DNA from: Parasponia andersonii | Taxonomy: Eukaryota > Streptophyta > Magnoliopsida > Rosales > Cannabaceae | Direction of reading: 5' to 3' | Assembly: GCA_002914805.1 (NCBI GenBank) | Contig: JXTB01000099.1 | Location: forward strand, 623,675 to 687,674 | DNA length: 64,000 nt | Part shown: piece by piece, positions 50,401 to 64,000 of the stretch | Layout of the letters: each line of letters begins with the position of its first letter | Position numbering within the stretch: position 1 is the first letter of the stretch | Program-made: the position numbers and the translations under genes | The notes under the pieces: generated by a model | Databases searched by the model: none | Seen by the model: the letters and a program-made list of their open reading frames with translations, nothing else | Told to the model about the DNA's origin: nothing

Positions 50401-53400
50401 AAGTCAATGATTACAAGAACAATGACTCTAGAAAGAATTCCTAAACCAGCAAATCCAAGTTTTTATTCTCTATTTGCTCAATTCTCTCTTTTGTCATTCT
50501 TTGTTCTTTATCTCTACGACACTTGGGCCCGACCCAACTAGCAATCTGCCCTTATCAGCCTAGTTACTGACCCCCTTTCAACCGACCTAGAGAGTTATGC
50601 TAATCCCATATTATTCTTCGTGGGGTCAATGATAGGATTTGTCTTATTTGACATAATTCTGCCTCTGGGTGCGTCCCCACCTCTACTTGTAAGTACTTAA
50701 GATAGAGGTTTTGAGTTCAAGTAGAGTTGGAAACCAGCCCTGAGGAAGAATTATGCTAAATAGAACAAATTTTTTCATGGATTCCACAGAGGACAATACA
50801 AACTTATCATAACACTCTGGGTTAGTCAGAAAGGGGTTGATAACTATGTTGGGAAGGCTGGCAACCACCGATTTGGTTGAGTGATTCTTAAGGTAAAGGT
50901 CTTGGATTTAGATAGAGATGGGGACATACCTTGAGGTATGATTATGCTAAATCCTATCGTAGACCCCACAAAAGACAATACAGGCTTAGCATAACACTTT
51001 AAACCAGTCTAAAAGGGATTGATAACTAGGTCGAGGAGGTTGGTAGACCACCGGTTAGACCAAGCTTAGGTGTTACAATCTCAGCCTTGATTTCCCATTT
51101 TTGTAAAATCACTATACAATGACAAATTTTACCGCTTATCTGTAATGAATACATATACATACCTTTTCCCTATAGCTTCCCTTAAGTAATTAAGATCTAT
51201 TTGCTGCCAAATTAATTGAAATGGTCACTTTACATATATGGAAACTCTTAATCTACAAATAAGCATGTCTTCATAAAGTTACTCAGTTGTCATGAAATTT
51301 ATAAAAATGTCTTCTTAAATACACTAGCTAATCCTAGTTCAGACTTCAGTTTCAATGTTCAACCAAGTAAATGAATTAAATTGGGCATTCAATTTCTATT
51401 TTAATTCCATTGTATTCTTATTACTTTCTATTCAACAAAATCAAACGACACCTTAGGGTCATTGTTAAGTGAATCTTACATTTAACTTTACTATCTTTTC
51501 AAGCTTAAGAATTTCTTATCTTTGAGCTCTTTTATCTAATTTTGTTGTTTTGGTGCATATTGCAGATGAAGAGTCAGTTACTAGAGAATATGGACTTTTC
51601 AAGATAAATCGGGGCTTAACTAAGGTAAGTTAGACCAATTGTGAGCAAAGATGGGCAAACACTATCTCAATGGAGTGAATCAGTGCCAATAAGAGTGAAA
51701 ACTGGTCAAAAATTAGGCGTCGCAGTGCCAGAAGTTCTAGCAACTTGGCACCGCAGTGCCACTTACACGGCGCCGAGGCACTGTGACATATATCCTGTGG
51801 CACCGTGATGCCATCTCCTGAGTGTTGTGGTGTCACAGCACCATAGCTCAACACTACAGCACCATCATCTAGACCATCTCAATGCTATGGCGATGCCACA
51901 AAAGTGCAGACATGTTATAAAATTCCTAGATCATGGCCGGTTCTGCCTCCAGTATTTAACCTCTCTTCGACTAATTATCCTAAATAAGTAAAGTGTCCCA
52001 CTAAAGATTGGTTCACCCATATACCTCATTTTTGTCACCTTATTTAAGATTGAGTTTAGTTTAATCAATCCTAATAGCGTCTAAATGAATAGATATTTGA
52101 TTATGAGAGTTAGTAAAATTATGTTTTTTTTTAATTCCTTATTGATAAATAATGGGAATTTACATCTACGGTTATACTAAACCATTAGAATAAAAAAGGG
52201 ACTCACCTATTAATATTCTCAAAACTAACTTTTTATTGCCATGGTTACACATATAACATTGTTTGAATGCATTATTTCTCCAATAAACTTCTAACTACTT
52301 TAACCACCATTGTCGGTCCCGATCTCGGCAATGATATCTCAGCTCGACTATGGTCGAAAAATTTTGGTTATGATTCAACTGCCTCTCTCGGTTGTTCCAA
52401 TCATTTTTCGACCGATATAATTTTAGAACTCCAAAATATTTATTAAATGACATTTCAATAAAATTCACCTAAAGGAGAAAAAAAAAACTAACAGCCAAAG
52501 TTAGAGAGATTTAGAGAGTTTCTAAAAGAGAAACAATAAAGAGCAGAAGGAATCACGAGAATTTGGGAAGAGACCAGCGGACTGAATAAGCTTCAAAGAG
52601 TTTTTCTTTATCTTTCTCTTGTTTCTTCCTTTGTTTTTCTGTTATAAACATGTATAAGCTATATCATTATTATTGTTGTGTTTTTTTTTTTTTACATAAC
52701 TATGAACTAAGCTCTTTCTCTAGCGATGTAATCAAACCTTTAATATAATTTAATTACCTTATTTTCCTTATTCGTTCTTAATATCCATTGATGAGTTAAT
52801 TGTTCTAATTTATACTTAATGCTTCCGTTCATTTTGCCATTGAATTGGTTGTTGTGTGAAATCTATATGAACTTGGAAAGAGGAGTGTAGATTTGGACAT
52901 AGGTTGAAATCAGAGAAACAACCCTCAAACTAACATAGTGGACCGAGACAATGCAAGGCCACTTCGGAACTTTGCCATTCACGTGGTCAATAGGGTCAGT
53001 TCAAGCATCTGAAGACCAGCCATCAATACCAATAACTTTAAACTGAAGCCACCTATTATTCAGATCATGCAAGGGACATGCTAATTTAGTGGTTTGCCTA
53101 GTGATGATCCCAACCAATATATCATGAATTTCTTAGAGATATATGATACCTTCAAGCACAATGGGGTGAGTGATGATGCCATTCATTTGCATTTATTTCC
53201 ATTCTCTTTGAGGGACAAGGCGAAGGAATGGTTGAATGCTCTACCTTCGAGATTTATTACCACGTGGGATGAACTCGCTCAAAAGTTTCTTGCCAAGTTC
53301 TTCCCTCCTACCAAGATAGCTAAGTTAAGGAATGACATTACCTCATTTATGCAGTTTGATAATGAGTCTTTGTATGAAGTTTGGGAGCATTACAAAGAGC

Positions 53401-56400
53401 TAATGAGAAGGTGCCCTCACTATGCAATTCCTAAATAGCTCTTAGTTCAGACCTTCTACAATAGTTTGATAGGCATTTGAGAACTATAGTTGATGCAATA
53501 GCTAGTGGGCTCTATAACAGGTAAGTCTTCTCATGAAACTTTTGATTTGTTAGAAGAAATGGCTATAAACAACTACCAATGGCCTTTAGAAAGAGTTAAT
53601 TCGAAGAAAGTAGCTAGTATTAATGAGATGGAAGCTATTTCAACATTGGCTGCCCAAGTCAATGTCTTGACTAAGAAAATTAATTCTATAGTGGTTCATG
53701 GAGTTCATGCTTTGCATAGTTCAATTGGGGTATGTGAGCAATGCCGTAACGGTCATTTGAGTTCATTTGCCCTATGAATGTGGAGTCAGCTCAGTTTATG
53801 GGCAATCATAATCCACCAAATGCAATAACCTTTACTCCAATTTCTACAATCTGGGTTGGAGAAATCACCCAAACTTCTCTTAGAGCAACCAAACCCATTA
53901 AGGGTAGAATTCTAATTCAAGACCAATGCACCCTCTGGGATTTCAGAATCAAGGTCACTCTACACAAGAGAAGAAGCCGTCAATGGAAGAGGTTCTTATG
54001 CAATACATAGCCAAGAATGAGGCTACCCTTTAGAACCAAGCCACCACAATGAGATCTCTAGGGACATAACTTGGTCAATTAGTAAATGAATTCACCAATT
54101 GCCCATAAGGAAGTTCTCCTAGTAACAACAAGGCAAATCCAAAGGGGGATATGAAGGAGCAATGCAAAGCAGTGTCCTTGAGAAGTGGGAAAGAACTATA
54201 AGGGACATTAAAGGCTACCGAAGTGGTAGGAAAAAGATTGAAAAAGAGAGTCAAGTTGAGGAGGAAGTTACTAGACAATCTCCAACAACCATGCCACCAT
54301 TTTTCCCTTATAACCCACCATTATGTTTCCCTCAAAGTTTAGAAAAGAAGAAACTTGAACAACAATTCTCTAAGTTTCTAGAAGTGTTTAAGAAGCTTCA
54401 CATCAACATCCCGTTTGCTAAGGCATTATAAAAAATGCCTAATTATGTAAAGTTCATGAAGGAGATCCTTTCGAAGAAGAGAAGAATGGTTGAGTTTGAG
54501 ACAGTGACTTTGACCAAAGAGTGTAGCGCTATCTTATTGAATAAGCTTCTATCCAAGTTAAGAGATCCAAGAAGTTTCGCCATTACTTGCACTATTGGTG
54601 AGTACTTCAATGGGCATGCTTTATATGATTTAGGAGTAAGTATCAATTTGATGCAGCTTTCTATCTTCAAAAGACTTGGGTTGGGAGAATGTAGACCAAC
54701 CACGTTGATGTTGTAATTAGTGGATCGGTCCTTGACTTATCCTAGAGGTATTGTGGAAGATGTGCTAGTAAAGGTGGACAAGTTCATTTTCTGGCTGATT
54801 TCATTATGCTAGACATGGAAGAGGATAGAGAAATTCCCTTGATTTTGGGAAGACCATTTTTAGCCTCCAGGAGAATGCTCATTGATGTCCAAAAAGGTGA
54901 ACTTACTATGAGAGTGGACGATCAAGAGGTAAAGTTCAGTGTTTTCAAGGCTATGAAAATGAATGATGATCTTAAAGATTACTATAGAGTTGATGCTTGT
55001 GATCGCTTAGTTATGGAAACTTTTGAGCTTAGTCATGTAAAGAATTCACTTAAAGACACAATTTTGCATGGGGGTGATGTAGTGTTAAAGGAAGCTAGGG
55101 AATGTTTGTATACCATGAATATATTCCCTCATTTTGACAGAATGAATGTTCAGTTTGAGGCACTAGACAGACAGCTGAAGCAAAACTTACTATCAAGACT
55201 TTAATTGAGGTTCCACTTATTGTTGAGCTCAAACCCCTACCTAGCCATTTGAAGTATGCCTTTTTTGGTGAAGAGTCAACTTTGCTAGTCATTATTTCCA
55301 GTAATTTAGATGAACTACAAGAAGGGAAGCTATTGAGAGTATTGGGACAACATAAAATAGCTTTGGGGTGGACAATAGCATATATTACAAGTATTAGCCC
55401 TTCCATTTGCATGCATAATATTTTATTGGAAGAGGAGCATAAAACTTCTATTGAACATTAACGAAGGCTAAACCCTATCGTGAAAGAGGTGGTGAAAAAG
55501 GAGATCATTAAATGGTTAGATGCAAGAATCATTTACCCCATTTTAGATAGCTCTTAGTTAAGTCCTACAAGAACAAGGAATTGATTCCTATAAGAACAGT
55601 AATAGGATGGAGAGTATACATAAAAAAAGCCACTCGAAAAGATCACTTTCCTCTACCATTCATTGATCAGATGCATGATAGACTAGTTGGTCGCAATTTT
55701 TACTACTTCCTGGATGGTTACAATGGTTACAACCAAATTGATATTACCTCAGAAGACCAAGAATTGACCACATTCACTTGTCCTTATGGAGCTTTTGCAA
55801 ATAGAAGGATACCATTTGGTTTGTGCAATGCTCCATCCCCTTTTAGAGGTGCATGATAGCAATCTTCACGGACATGGTGGAGAAGTTCCTTAAGGTATTT
55901 ATGGATATTTTTCAATTTTTGGTGATTCATTTGATTTGTGCTTGGATAATTTGGCACTAGTGCTCAAGCATTTTGAAGACACAAATCTAGTGCTTAATTG
56001 GGAGAAGTGCCATTTCATGGTGTAAGAGAGAGTAGTACTTGGTCACAAGATCTCTAAAAATGGTATTAAAGTTGAGAAAGCCAAGTTACAACATAAATCA
56101 AATCTAGATACAAAATCCCTAGAGATGAGATTAGGGTTTACCTCTTGTAGCGTGTTCCTCCTTGATCTCCCTGTTGATGGTGATCAGACCTCCAACCCTA
56201 GATCTTCTTGTCTATACTCTTGCTTTTGATTGAAGAGATGAGTGGGTACCAAGTTGAAATCTATGTAGGAGAAGATCAAGAACACCTTATTGATCCTATA
56301 CTACACTGGGATGTGAGATGGAACTGTGAGATGATAGGAAACTTTTTCTCTCTCACTTAGCCTAGGGTGGCTGAATTCTCCTCTCTCTATGTGCCTTATG

Positions 56401-59400
56401 CGTGTGACTCTCTAAGAGTTACTATGTAGTTTTTTCTCTCTTATATCTTATTTATATGAGACCCAAAACTGCTAACCCTAATCCAATTAGGATTGGGCTT
56501 GTTCTCCAATTTAGGCTTTGGGTGTATTTTTTTATAAATATGTCCAACTCATGAAACTTATTTTTAAAAATACCAACTTCTGTGTAGAATTATTATTTTA
56601 CACAGTTTCATGAAACTAATTTCACAAATACCACTAACCAATTAATGAGCTTAATTGAGCTAGACAAGGGACCTAATGGATCCAAATAATCTAAGCTTCA
56701 ATAATATGATAAATACAAAATAACTCTTATTATGGTATTTATATAAATATTATTAGTAAAGGAAACACTCCAGTAAAGGCCCAATGCCACACTCTTAGAT
56801 TAAATTTCATGCCTTTTATAGAGATTTAATCAACTAACCTTGATTAACCAATCTATCTAGCATATTCTATACCACATATAGAATCCCTATACAATGTCGT
56901 AGTTGGATAGGTGAAATTATCGTAATAACCCTCCAACACCTATTTATCTTTAAGTTACCATCTTTCTATCAAAGAATAATGTTGTCAATAATTTTGTTCT
57001 CAATGGCCATTTAGACAAAATTATCAACCAATTCACAAAGTGAATACTAAGATATTAGATTTAATTATTCCATGAATCTTGAAAGAACCTAAAGTGGTAT
57101 TAATGTACAGTATCCTTAACTATTTGGTGTTCCCATCAATTCATAAGTCATAACCTCCAATATGCCAGAGTTCACCTCTAATTTCATAGTGGTTAGTCTT
57201 TTAACAAATCAAAAAGCTATAACCCATGAAAGCAAGTCCAGTCAAACATCAAGGATTAAGATCTATATGCTAAGAGCTAGTTTGTGATAATATAAGAATT
57301 GAGTTACGACACTCCAATTCTTTATATTACCTGGTCCATTTCAATACACATAACTTGTTTATGTTGTATTAGTATTTCTATTAGAAGTCAGATACTTCAA
57401 TGATTTGAGATACATCATTCTCGTTGAGATAGACAAACACTATAACCTATAGTAAATAAAGTATTCCATCTTTATTTACAGATTGTAAACTTCTTCATTT
57501 AAACTTAGATAAAGAAACAAGTCTCCCCATAATTAACACTTAATCATGTTTGTTTCTTTATACACATATAAAGTCATGGAATCTTTTTCAGATGAATAAA
57601 CTATTCAACTAAGATAGTTTAATCTAGCAAATATCATAATTGCATATACGAAAAAGTTGTTTATACTTAAAAAAGTAAAATTAGAAATTTACTTTTTCGG
57701 GCAAAAATCCCAACATAAAATATATCTAGATTTTCAATATCATTTTTGTGGTGATTTTCCATTCGTTTATTTGTATTATTTTGCTCTTTATATTTCTCAA
57801 TTGATTAGCAACCATTGAGATGTTTGATTTCTAGAATCCAGTACTTGAGAAAGTGGCTTTTTAGAGATATGACTAAAATAATATAACCTAGAATATTGTA
57901 GAGTTCGAGAATATTAAGAACTACAAAACTTAATAAACTCTTGTTTTCTCAATTTTGAATAAAGATATTGAAATTATAATTTAAGAGTAGTTTTCACTCA
58001 CCACTCGAGACAGGAAGTAGAAATAATCTTAAGTTTTTGCTTATAAACTAGGAAAATTTAAAAAGTAGTGTTGTTAATTGAAAGATATAGTGGATAATTA
58101 GATGAAGTTAAACTTCTAGAATTCATTCCTATTATTATTTTCCTTCAATTTACAAGTGTGTTGTTGACTTTAGTTTTGTATTTCAAATTTTCTTTACTTT
58201 ATATCCACAATTAATTTGAATTGTCTAGATAAAATTAAGATTCTCTAATTACGGTACTTAGTAGAAATTCAATACTAATCCCTGTGAATACGACAGCCTT
58301 ATTTGCCATTTTACTATAAAATTTGACACTGTGCACTTGTAGTATATAATTTTGTGAATACTAATTTTTTGGGAACTTATTTGGACACCCTAAAAGCATA
58401 GGGAAAGATATTTACAATAAAAAACCATTTTATTCTTGTGCTCACTTAACCATTCTTGTCTCTCAGCTACGTTTTCCTCACTCCCAAATTCTCCATTTTC
58501 TACCGAAGCCATGACTCATGTACTAATTTTCTTTCTCTCTTTTCTTCGATTTAAGATTTTTGGATTGCTTATATTTTCTCTTCTCTTTTGTTCAAGCTTC
58601 AATTTCCTCTTTCTGAACTACTATAATTGATCATTTCTCTTCTAGTCCAAAGTACATAAATGGTGGTCTATATCATTTCTCTACTGGTCCAAAGGTATAT
58701 AACTGGGTTAGAAATCCATTTTATTCAAATTTTCATTTTCTAGTGCTCTGCATTGATATTATTTTGCATTCATTTTAGATACTTACCTTTGATTTGGGTA
58801 TTTTTGATTTTTTTTCTCCTAGGTTTTTTTGTCTTAGGGTTTTTTTTTTGTCTTTATATGATGATTTTGATTCAATCTATCTAAATAGCTGAATAATTAA
58901 ATTATCTTTAATTCTCTCTGAATTTCAAGATGCTTGTTTGTGTAATATGTACTATTTTTTCCCTTAGTTTGTAATTATATTAGGGTTAATTGAAGAATTA
59001 ATCAAATTTTTGGGTTAAATTTTGAACTATTATGAGTTAGTTAAAGTTTGGGCTTTAGTGAGAATAACCTTAATACTTTGGGGTCAAACTATGATTTTCA
59101 AAGGTACCAATGAAGAGAATCAATGGCTAGGCACCATTCTGCCACCGCCCTCAGCTCCTTTCTCTAGTGACATGGCCATTCGCGCTCATCACCGCCAGCC
59201 ATCAAATAGAACCCCTAGGGCCTCAGCCTGCCTCGTGCCACATGGACAAGCCAGAAGGCCGTGAAGGTGATGCCATCTTGGGCATTTTTGGGCCAAACCA
59301 ACTGCCATTGGCCATGTTCCTCCCTCCCCACCGGCATGTAAGTCTTCCCCTGACCAGCCCTAACCTATTCTAGACTTTGGATTCTAGCGATTTATCTCCG

Positions 59401-62400
59401 GTAAGTGTTTGAAGTTTTTAGTCAAAATTCCTAATAGATTTATTGGCATTTTTGTAATTATTTTTTTGGAAAAAGTGATATTATCATGATATCTTGCTCT
59501 GAAACGACATGAATGAGTTTATGAGAATATGTGATTGACATTCTTGAAGATCAAATTCTGCTTTAAGATTATTTTTTAAAGGAAATGTTGGTATTTTCAA
59601 AAATACTCTTTCGAAAGTGGTAGTATTATAATCAGATTAGTACTTTTGGCCATTTTCGAAAGTTTGATATAATATGGTCAATTTTTCCTTGGGACCTACG
59701 AAGTTTCAATTTTAAAATTGAGCAGGTTGAGAAATGAGATTTTATATATACCACTGGTGTGTGTTGTGGCCAGTACGAGTTTTGAGATGCTGAGGCTTAG
59801 AAATCGCCTCGATTAGCCTATCATTGGTTAGAACTCCCCCCAGACCCAAATTGGATGAGTATATACATACTCTAGCTCTTTTAATAGCTAGGAGCATTGT
59901 GGCAACATTCGTTTTTCTGTTGGAAGTCCCATTTGAGAAATGAGCCTCCAAAGCGAGCCAATTTGTAGCCTAACTTCCCCTTGGAACCTGTAGACAATCC
60001 TTAGAATTGCCACTAACAATCCTTTAGAATTGCCACTAGCATTGCAAACTAATTTTACTCCATTGAGGTAAGATTTAATTACATGATTTTAAAATTGGTC
60101 ATTATGAATTTATCTATTTTGTTCAAATATATTGCTTGGTAAATTAAATTACAAAATGTGTTTATAATTTTTTTGAAGCTTATGATTGATATTGAACTGT
60201 ACGAAAGGCACGTCACAATAATTAGTGTGTCATATATATTATTTTATAATATTTTGTATGGGAACTTGATTGGAAGATTTTGACAAAATATCTGTTATGC
60301 AATCAAAATTTTTGGAAATACTGCGTGATTGATTTTATGAACTTGAATAATGAGTGTATGTATCCATTTCTTGCATGCATATTATATATTGTATTACGAA
60401 CTTGAATAATGAGTGTATGTATCCATTTCTTGCATGCATATTATATATTGTATTACTTGATTCAGGATGGCCATCAGTGCGCACAAATGTCTAAGTTGGG
60501 CATGCCGACATTATATCTTGGCACGAGTGACCCTTTGGGCACGTGCAGACTATTTTGTGTGATGATATGTGTGTGTGTGTGATATGATTGAAATGTACAC
60601 ATATTTTGATTAACTATTTTAGATTGATATTGAATGCGATATGTTCAAAAATTGTTCGTACAAATTTTGGAAATATTTTGCTAAATCATTAATTATGCAA
60701 GATTTTGAAAAGAGTAAGTATTTTGTATATATTGAAAACTTGCAATCGAATTTTTACTGAGCTTTAGCTCACCCATTTTCTTTAGTTCAGGTGGTGTGTT
60801 GTGTAATTTTGGTACTTCATAGTGGAGTTAGTTGGAGAAACATTTATTGCTACTTTTAGTAGTTGATAAATATTTGGAGACTTTTTTTAATTATCTTGGA
60901 TTTGTAATAAATACTTTATGATTTTTATTATGAAATTAGATCTATGTAACTATTATGCCTATTAGTGATGATGATATTGGAACATATTTAATGGTTTATA
61001 TTATCAATCTATGTCTAATAGTGATCACAAAATAACTTATAAGATTCTACTTTTGAAATTCCTTGTTGTTGGTCACTGGCTCTGAGTTTGCATCGTAATA
61101 TGCTTTTTTTTTTTTGTCTTTTTTCTTTTCCGGTCAATTTTTGCCTTTTTCGCCTATATGTTGAGAGGTGGTAGCTTTTTTGTAATCTACAAGTTTCTAA
61201 AATTTTATCTTTGAATTTCATTTGGCCCCTTTTAGTTCTATGGAAGCCACAAATATAAAATTAGTGACTTAGTCTCAAGGTATATTTTGCACTTTGTGAA
61301 CGCTAGCAAGCATCATTGATAAAACGTTTTGTTTTGGTTGCATTTATATGAAATGATCTAATGTGTGTATGATACTTGGGATACACCTTTTATGTACACA
61401 TAGCTTGGATTATTTCTTTGATCATAATAGCTGCCTTCATTAATGGGGTGATTTGTAGACCATGTACTTAAATATAATTATAGGCTTTCTTCTTTGTGAA
61501 AGTTCTTTATTATTCTTTTGATCCTCACTTCAAAAAACTTTATTATTGGGGATGACAAAAGTTGTGACTAAAAGTACAAAATTTATGACTAAAAGAGTGT
61601 CAATATCTTTATGCCATGACCAAATAATTAGTAACTAAAGTTTTAATCACCAAAAAGTTAATTTATTGTGACTAAATACACTTTTAGTCATAATAAATCT
61701 CATTACTTTAAATAAAATATTCTTATTAAAAATACATTAGTTACAAGTGACTAAATATCAACTTTAAGTCACAAAAAATTATTAGTTATGACTACTGTAA
61801 TTTTTAGTCACAAAACAATTTGTTGTGACTAAAAATCTTGTCAAGAACTGAATTTTTATAATGCCCATTGTAATTTAAAGAGGGAAAAAAAATCTCGTTT
61901 TATTTTTTTATTGATTAGCTGTGGAGGCCAGAAGCCCAATGAGAGTTCTTTAATTTCTTTCCTATTTTCTTAAAACTTTGATCACTTCTTTATATCTTCA
62001 TCTCTTTAATTAAAGGTCTATTTTGACATAAATTAAGGATACTAATTTTTTCACTTTCCATATTTGGAAATAGAAAGTTTTTGATGTTGTGATTTCTAAT
62101 GCCAAAAGTAGAATGCCTTCATGAAAATTGTCTTCTGTTTAAGCTCTAAGTCTCAAGGTAACTGATGTTTGACTCTGAAATATGTGATTTCCCCTCTTTT
62201 ATCTGAAACACAACAAAAACCTAGATTAAGGTACCACTCCAACCGACTTCTTGTTACCAATAGCCGTCATTTGTTGAAATTAGAGAAAGAGAAATCCCCA
62301 ATTTGGCTTTCAGGTCACTCTTCGGTCTGGTTGTTGGATTGCTGAGATTGATATTTTTGAAATGTATCGAGAGAAAAATGACATAGATCGAAATTAGGTG

Positions 62401-64000
62401 TGTCATTTACCAAAACCCATTATTGAAGGGCCTGGAATTGTCTCATTCTGCATGAGCTTAACTCAAACAATCAAGGATTCCTTCCTAGCTAAATTATACG
62501 ATGCGATCGCGTTCGAAAAGTCTGTTTGACTATTTGAGGCGACCGTTGGAGAAGCCACTTCTCAAAGTGATTAAAAGTTCTGTAACGTCAATCAAGCATC
62601 CAACTGAGTAACAGAGGATACCACTAGCATATGGAACTAGGCTTAGCTATCACAATAAGGTAGGTAGGGGATTCAATTACTTTGATTAAATTAGTTGAGC
62701 TAAAAATTGATGTCATATTATGGAAAATGTGAATTTAAATTATTTAGTAATTAAATTGGTTGTGCTAAAAATTGATGTCATATTATGGAAAATGTGAATT
62801 TAAATTATTTTGATGACTTGATCGATTTTGGACATGATGTTATACTGTATTGCTATGGGATTTGCTGCATGCAGGTTTTAATTTTGGTCTTAGTCTAAAT
62901 ACAACTTTTATAATGTCCGAGTTACTAGAAAACCTAAAATGGCTTTCTATGAAAAACTAGACAACGTTTTATAATAAAAAAAAAAATACTGCATATTGTT
63001 TCATGTTACACATATCGGATGATCGCATTTGAACATTACTTCAGCATCACAACTGAGTTATAGGTATGGCTATGCCCCCATCGGTCGTGAGAATCCGCGA
63101 ATATGCTTGAGGACTCTATTAATTGATGTTTAAGAAAGTTCATGCGTGGGGACACCACTCCTTGCGTGCTCAGTATTTTACTTATATTATTTTTTCTATT
63201 TTATAGTTGGGATGTGCCTGTCAGCACAGTTAATTTTACGTTATTTGATCAAGACAAGCCCAGGTAATTCAAATTTTTATTTTTGAAATTAAAAAAAATG
63301 TCAAAAATCAATATACAGGAGCATCGGGGAAAACTAAGCTGACAAATTAAAAATATTAAAAAAAAATAAAAGAGTTCAATAATAACTGAGCAACCTAAAA
63401 AGGAAACAACAAGAAGTCATAAATAAGTATGTTAGATCCATTTTCCTAGTATTATCTAGTAATTAATTAGTTATATTGGTTAACATAGTATAAAAGTTGT
63501 AAAAAAGAAATGTACAGAGGGGAAACAAAATCCTAAATTTTATAAGGGTAAAAGTGTAATTTTTGGGTATTTAATTAATTAAATCTAAAATGAATGTGGA
63601 CACATTTGAGTCTAACTATATTTGGAGCAAAAGTAGAATTTTAAGAAGATTTTTTCGGTCAAACCAAATTACGCCACATGTTCTATTATCTACAGTTTCC
63701 AAAAATTGCATGTAAACCCCCATTTTTCTTCTTTTTCTCCGTGGAGGCCCTCCAAACACCACTCTCGATTACTGTTCGTTCACCTGAGAGCTCATCGCCA
63801 ACCCAGCAGCCTGACACGCCAACCCACGGTGAGGTGGAGGTGCTGACGATCAAGTGCCAGCCAACCCCACCGTGTCTTATCGGAGCTGGGAGCTCCCGAA
63901 GTTTCCGCCACTGTGTCGGAAAATTGTCCACTATTTCTTCCTTCGATGTCTAATAAGTGTGTCATCACCGCTGTTGAACTCGTCTCGACGCCAACTTTTA

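Overview
The window is nuclear DNA of a flowering plant, almost certainly a eudicot. The evidence is spliced host genes of plant-specific families (FAR1-type DNA-binding proteins, a BAHD acyltransferase, a defensin-like peptide), AT-rich intergenic DNA, and typical plant transposons (Ty3/gypsy chromovirus and Athila-like elements, Harbinger, MULEs with a Ulp1-like gene, MITEs). No sequence feature allows a species call. There is one 555-base assembly gap (24655-25209) and a single N at 42118.

Host genes. Three short FAR1-domain genes of the FRS-related-factor (FRF) type lie on the + strand: FRF-A (409-2960), FRF-B (8191-10307) and FRF-C (33767-35583). Each has a leader intron, one coding intron at the same protein position, and a splice donor at or within 15 nt after the stop codon. 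A and B look like an old tandem pair. A decayed BAHD acyltransferase pseudogene (5111-6062) lies between them. A small secreted defensin-like gene with a frame break in its signal peptide lies at 44192-44752.

Mobile DNA, left to right. Positions 12.7-31.3 kb hold two relics of one MULE family in opposite orientation, their similar ends facing each other about 1.2 kb apart (18171 and 19396). Both are rich in a degenerate 42-bp repeat built on TGTCTA/TAGACA. The left relic keeps a decayed DUF1985-Ulp1 (C48 peptidase-like) gene, the type known from Kaonashi-like plant MULEs. The right relic is split by a Ty3/gypsy chromovirus (21226-28672) with a clear 5-bp target duplication. Positions 36.5-43 kb hold a LINE tail, two MITEs, several local tandem duplications and an LTR-like fragment. 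Positions 45302-49534 are a Harbinger element with a TTA target duplication, both of its genes in decayed form, and a 108-bp tandem repeat between them. Positions 51.5-58.4 kb are an Athila-like fossil carrying a nested LTR-like insertion. Positions 59-64 kb are diverged chromovirus-type LTR pieces and one MITE.

I found no gene cluster working as a new pathway. The most unusual structure is the facing MULE pair with its palindromic 42-bp repeat arrays. The most interesting host observation is the conserved exon layout of the three FRF genes, including a start codon that appears to be split by an intron in FRF-A.
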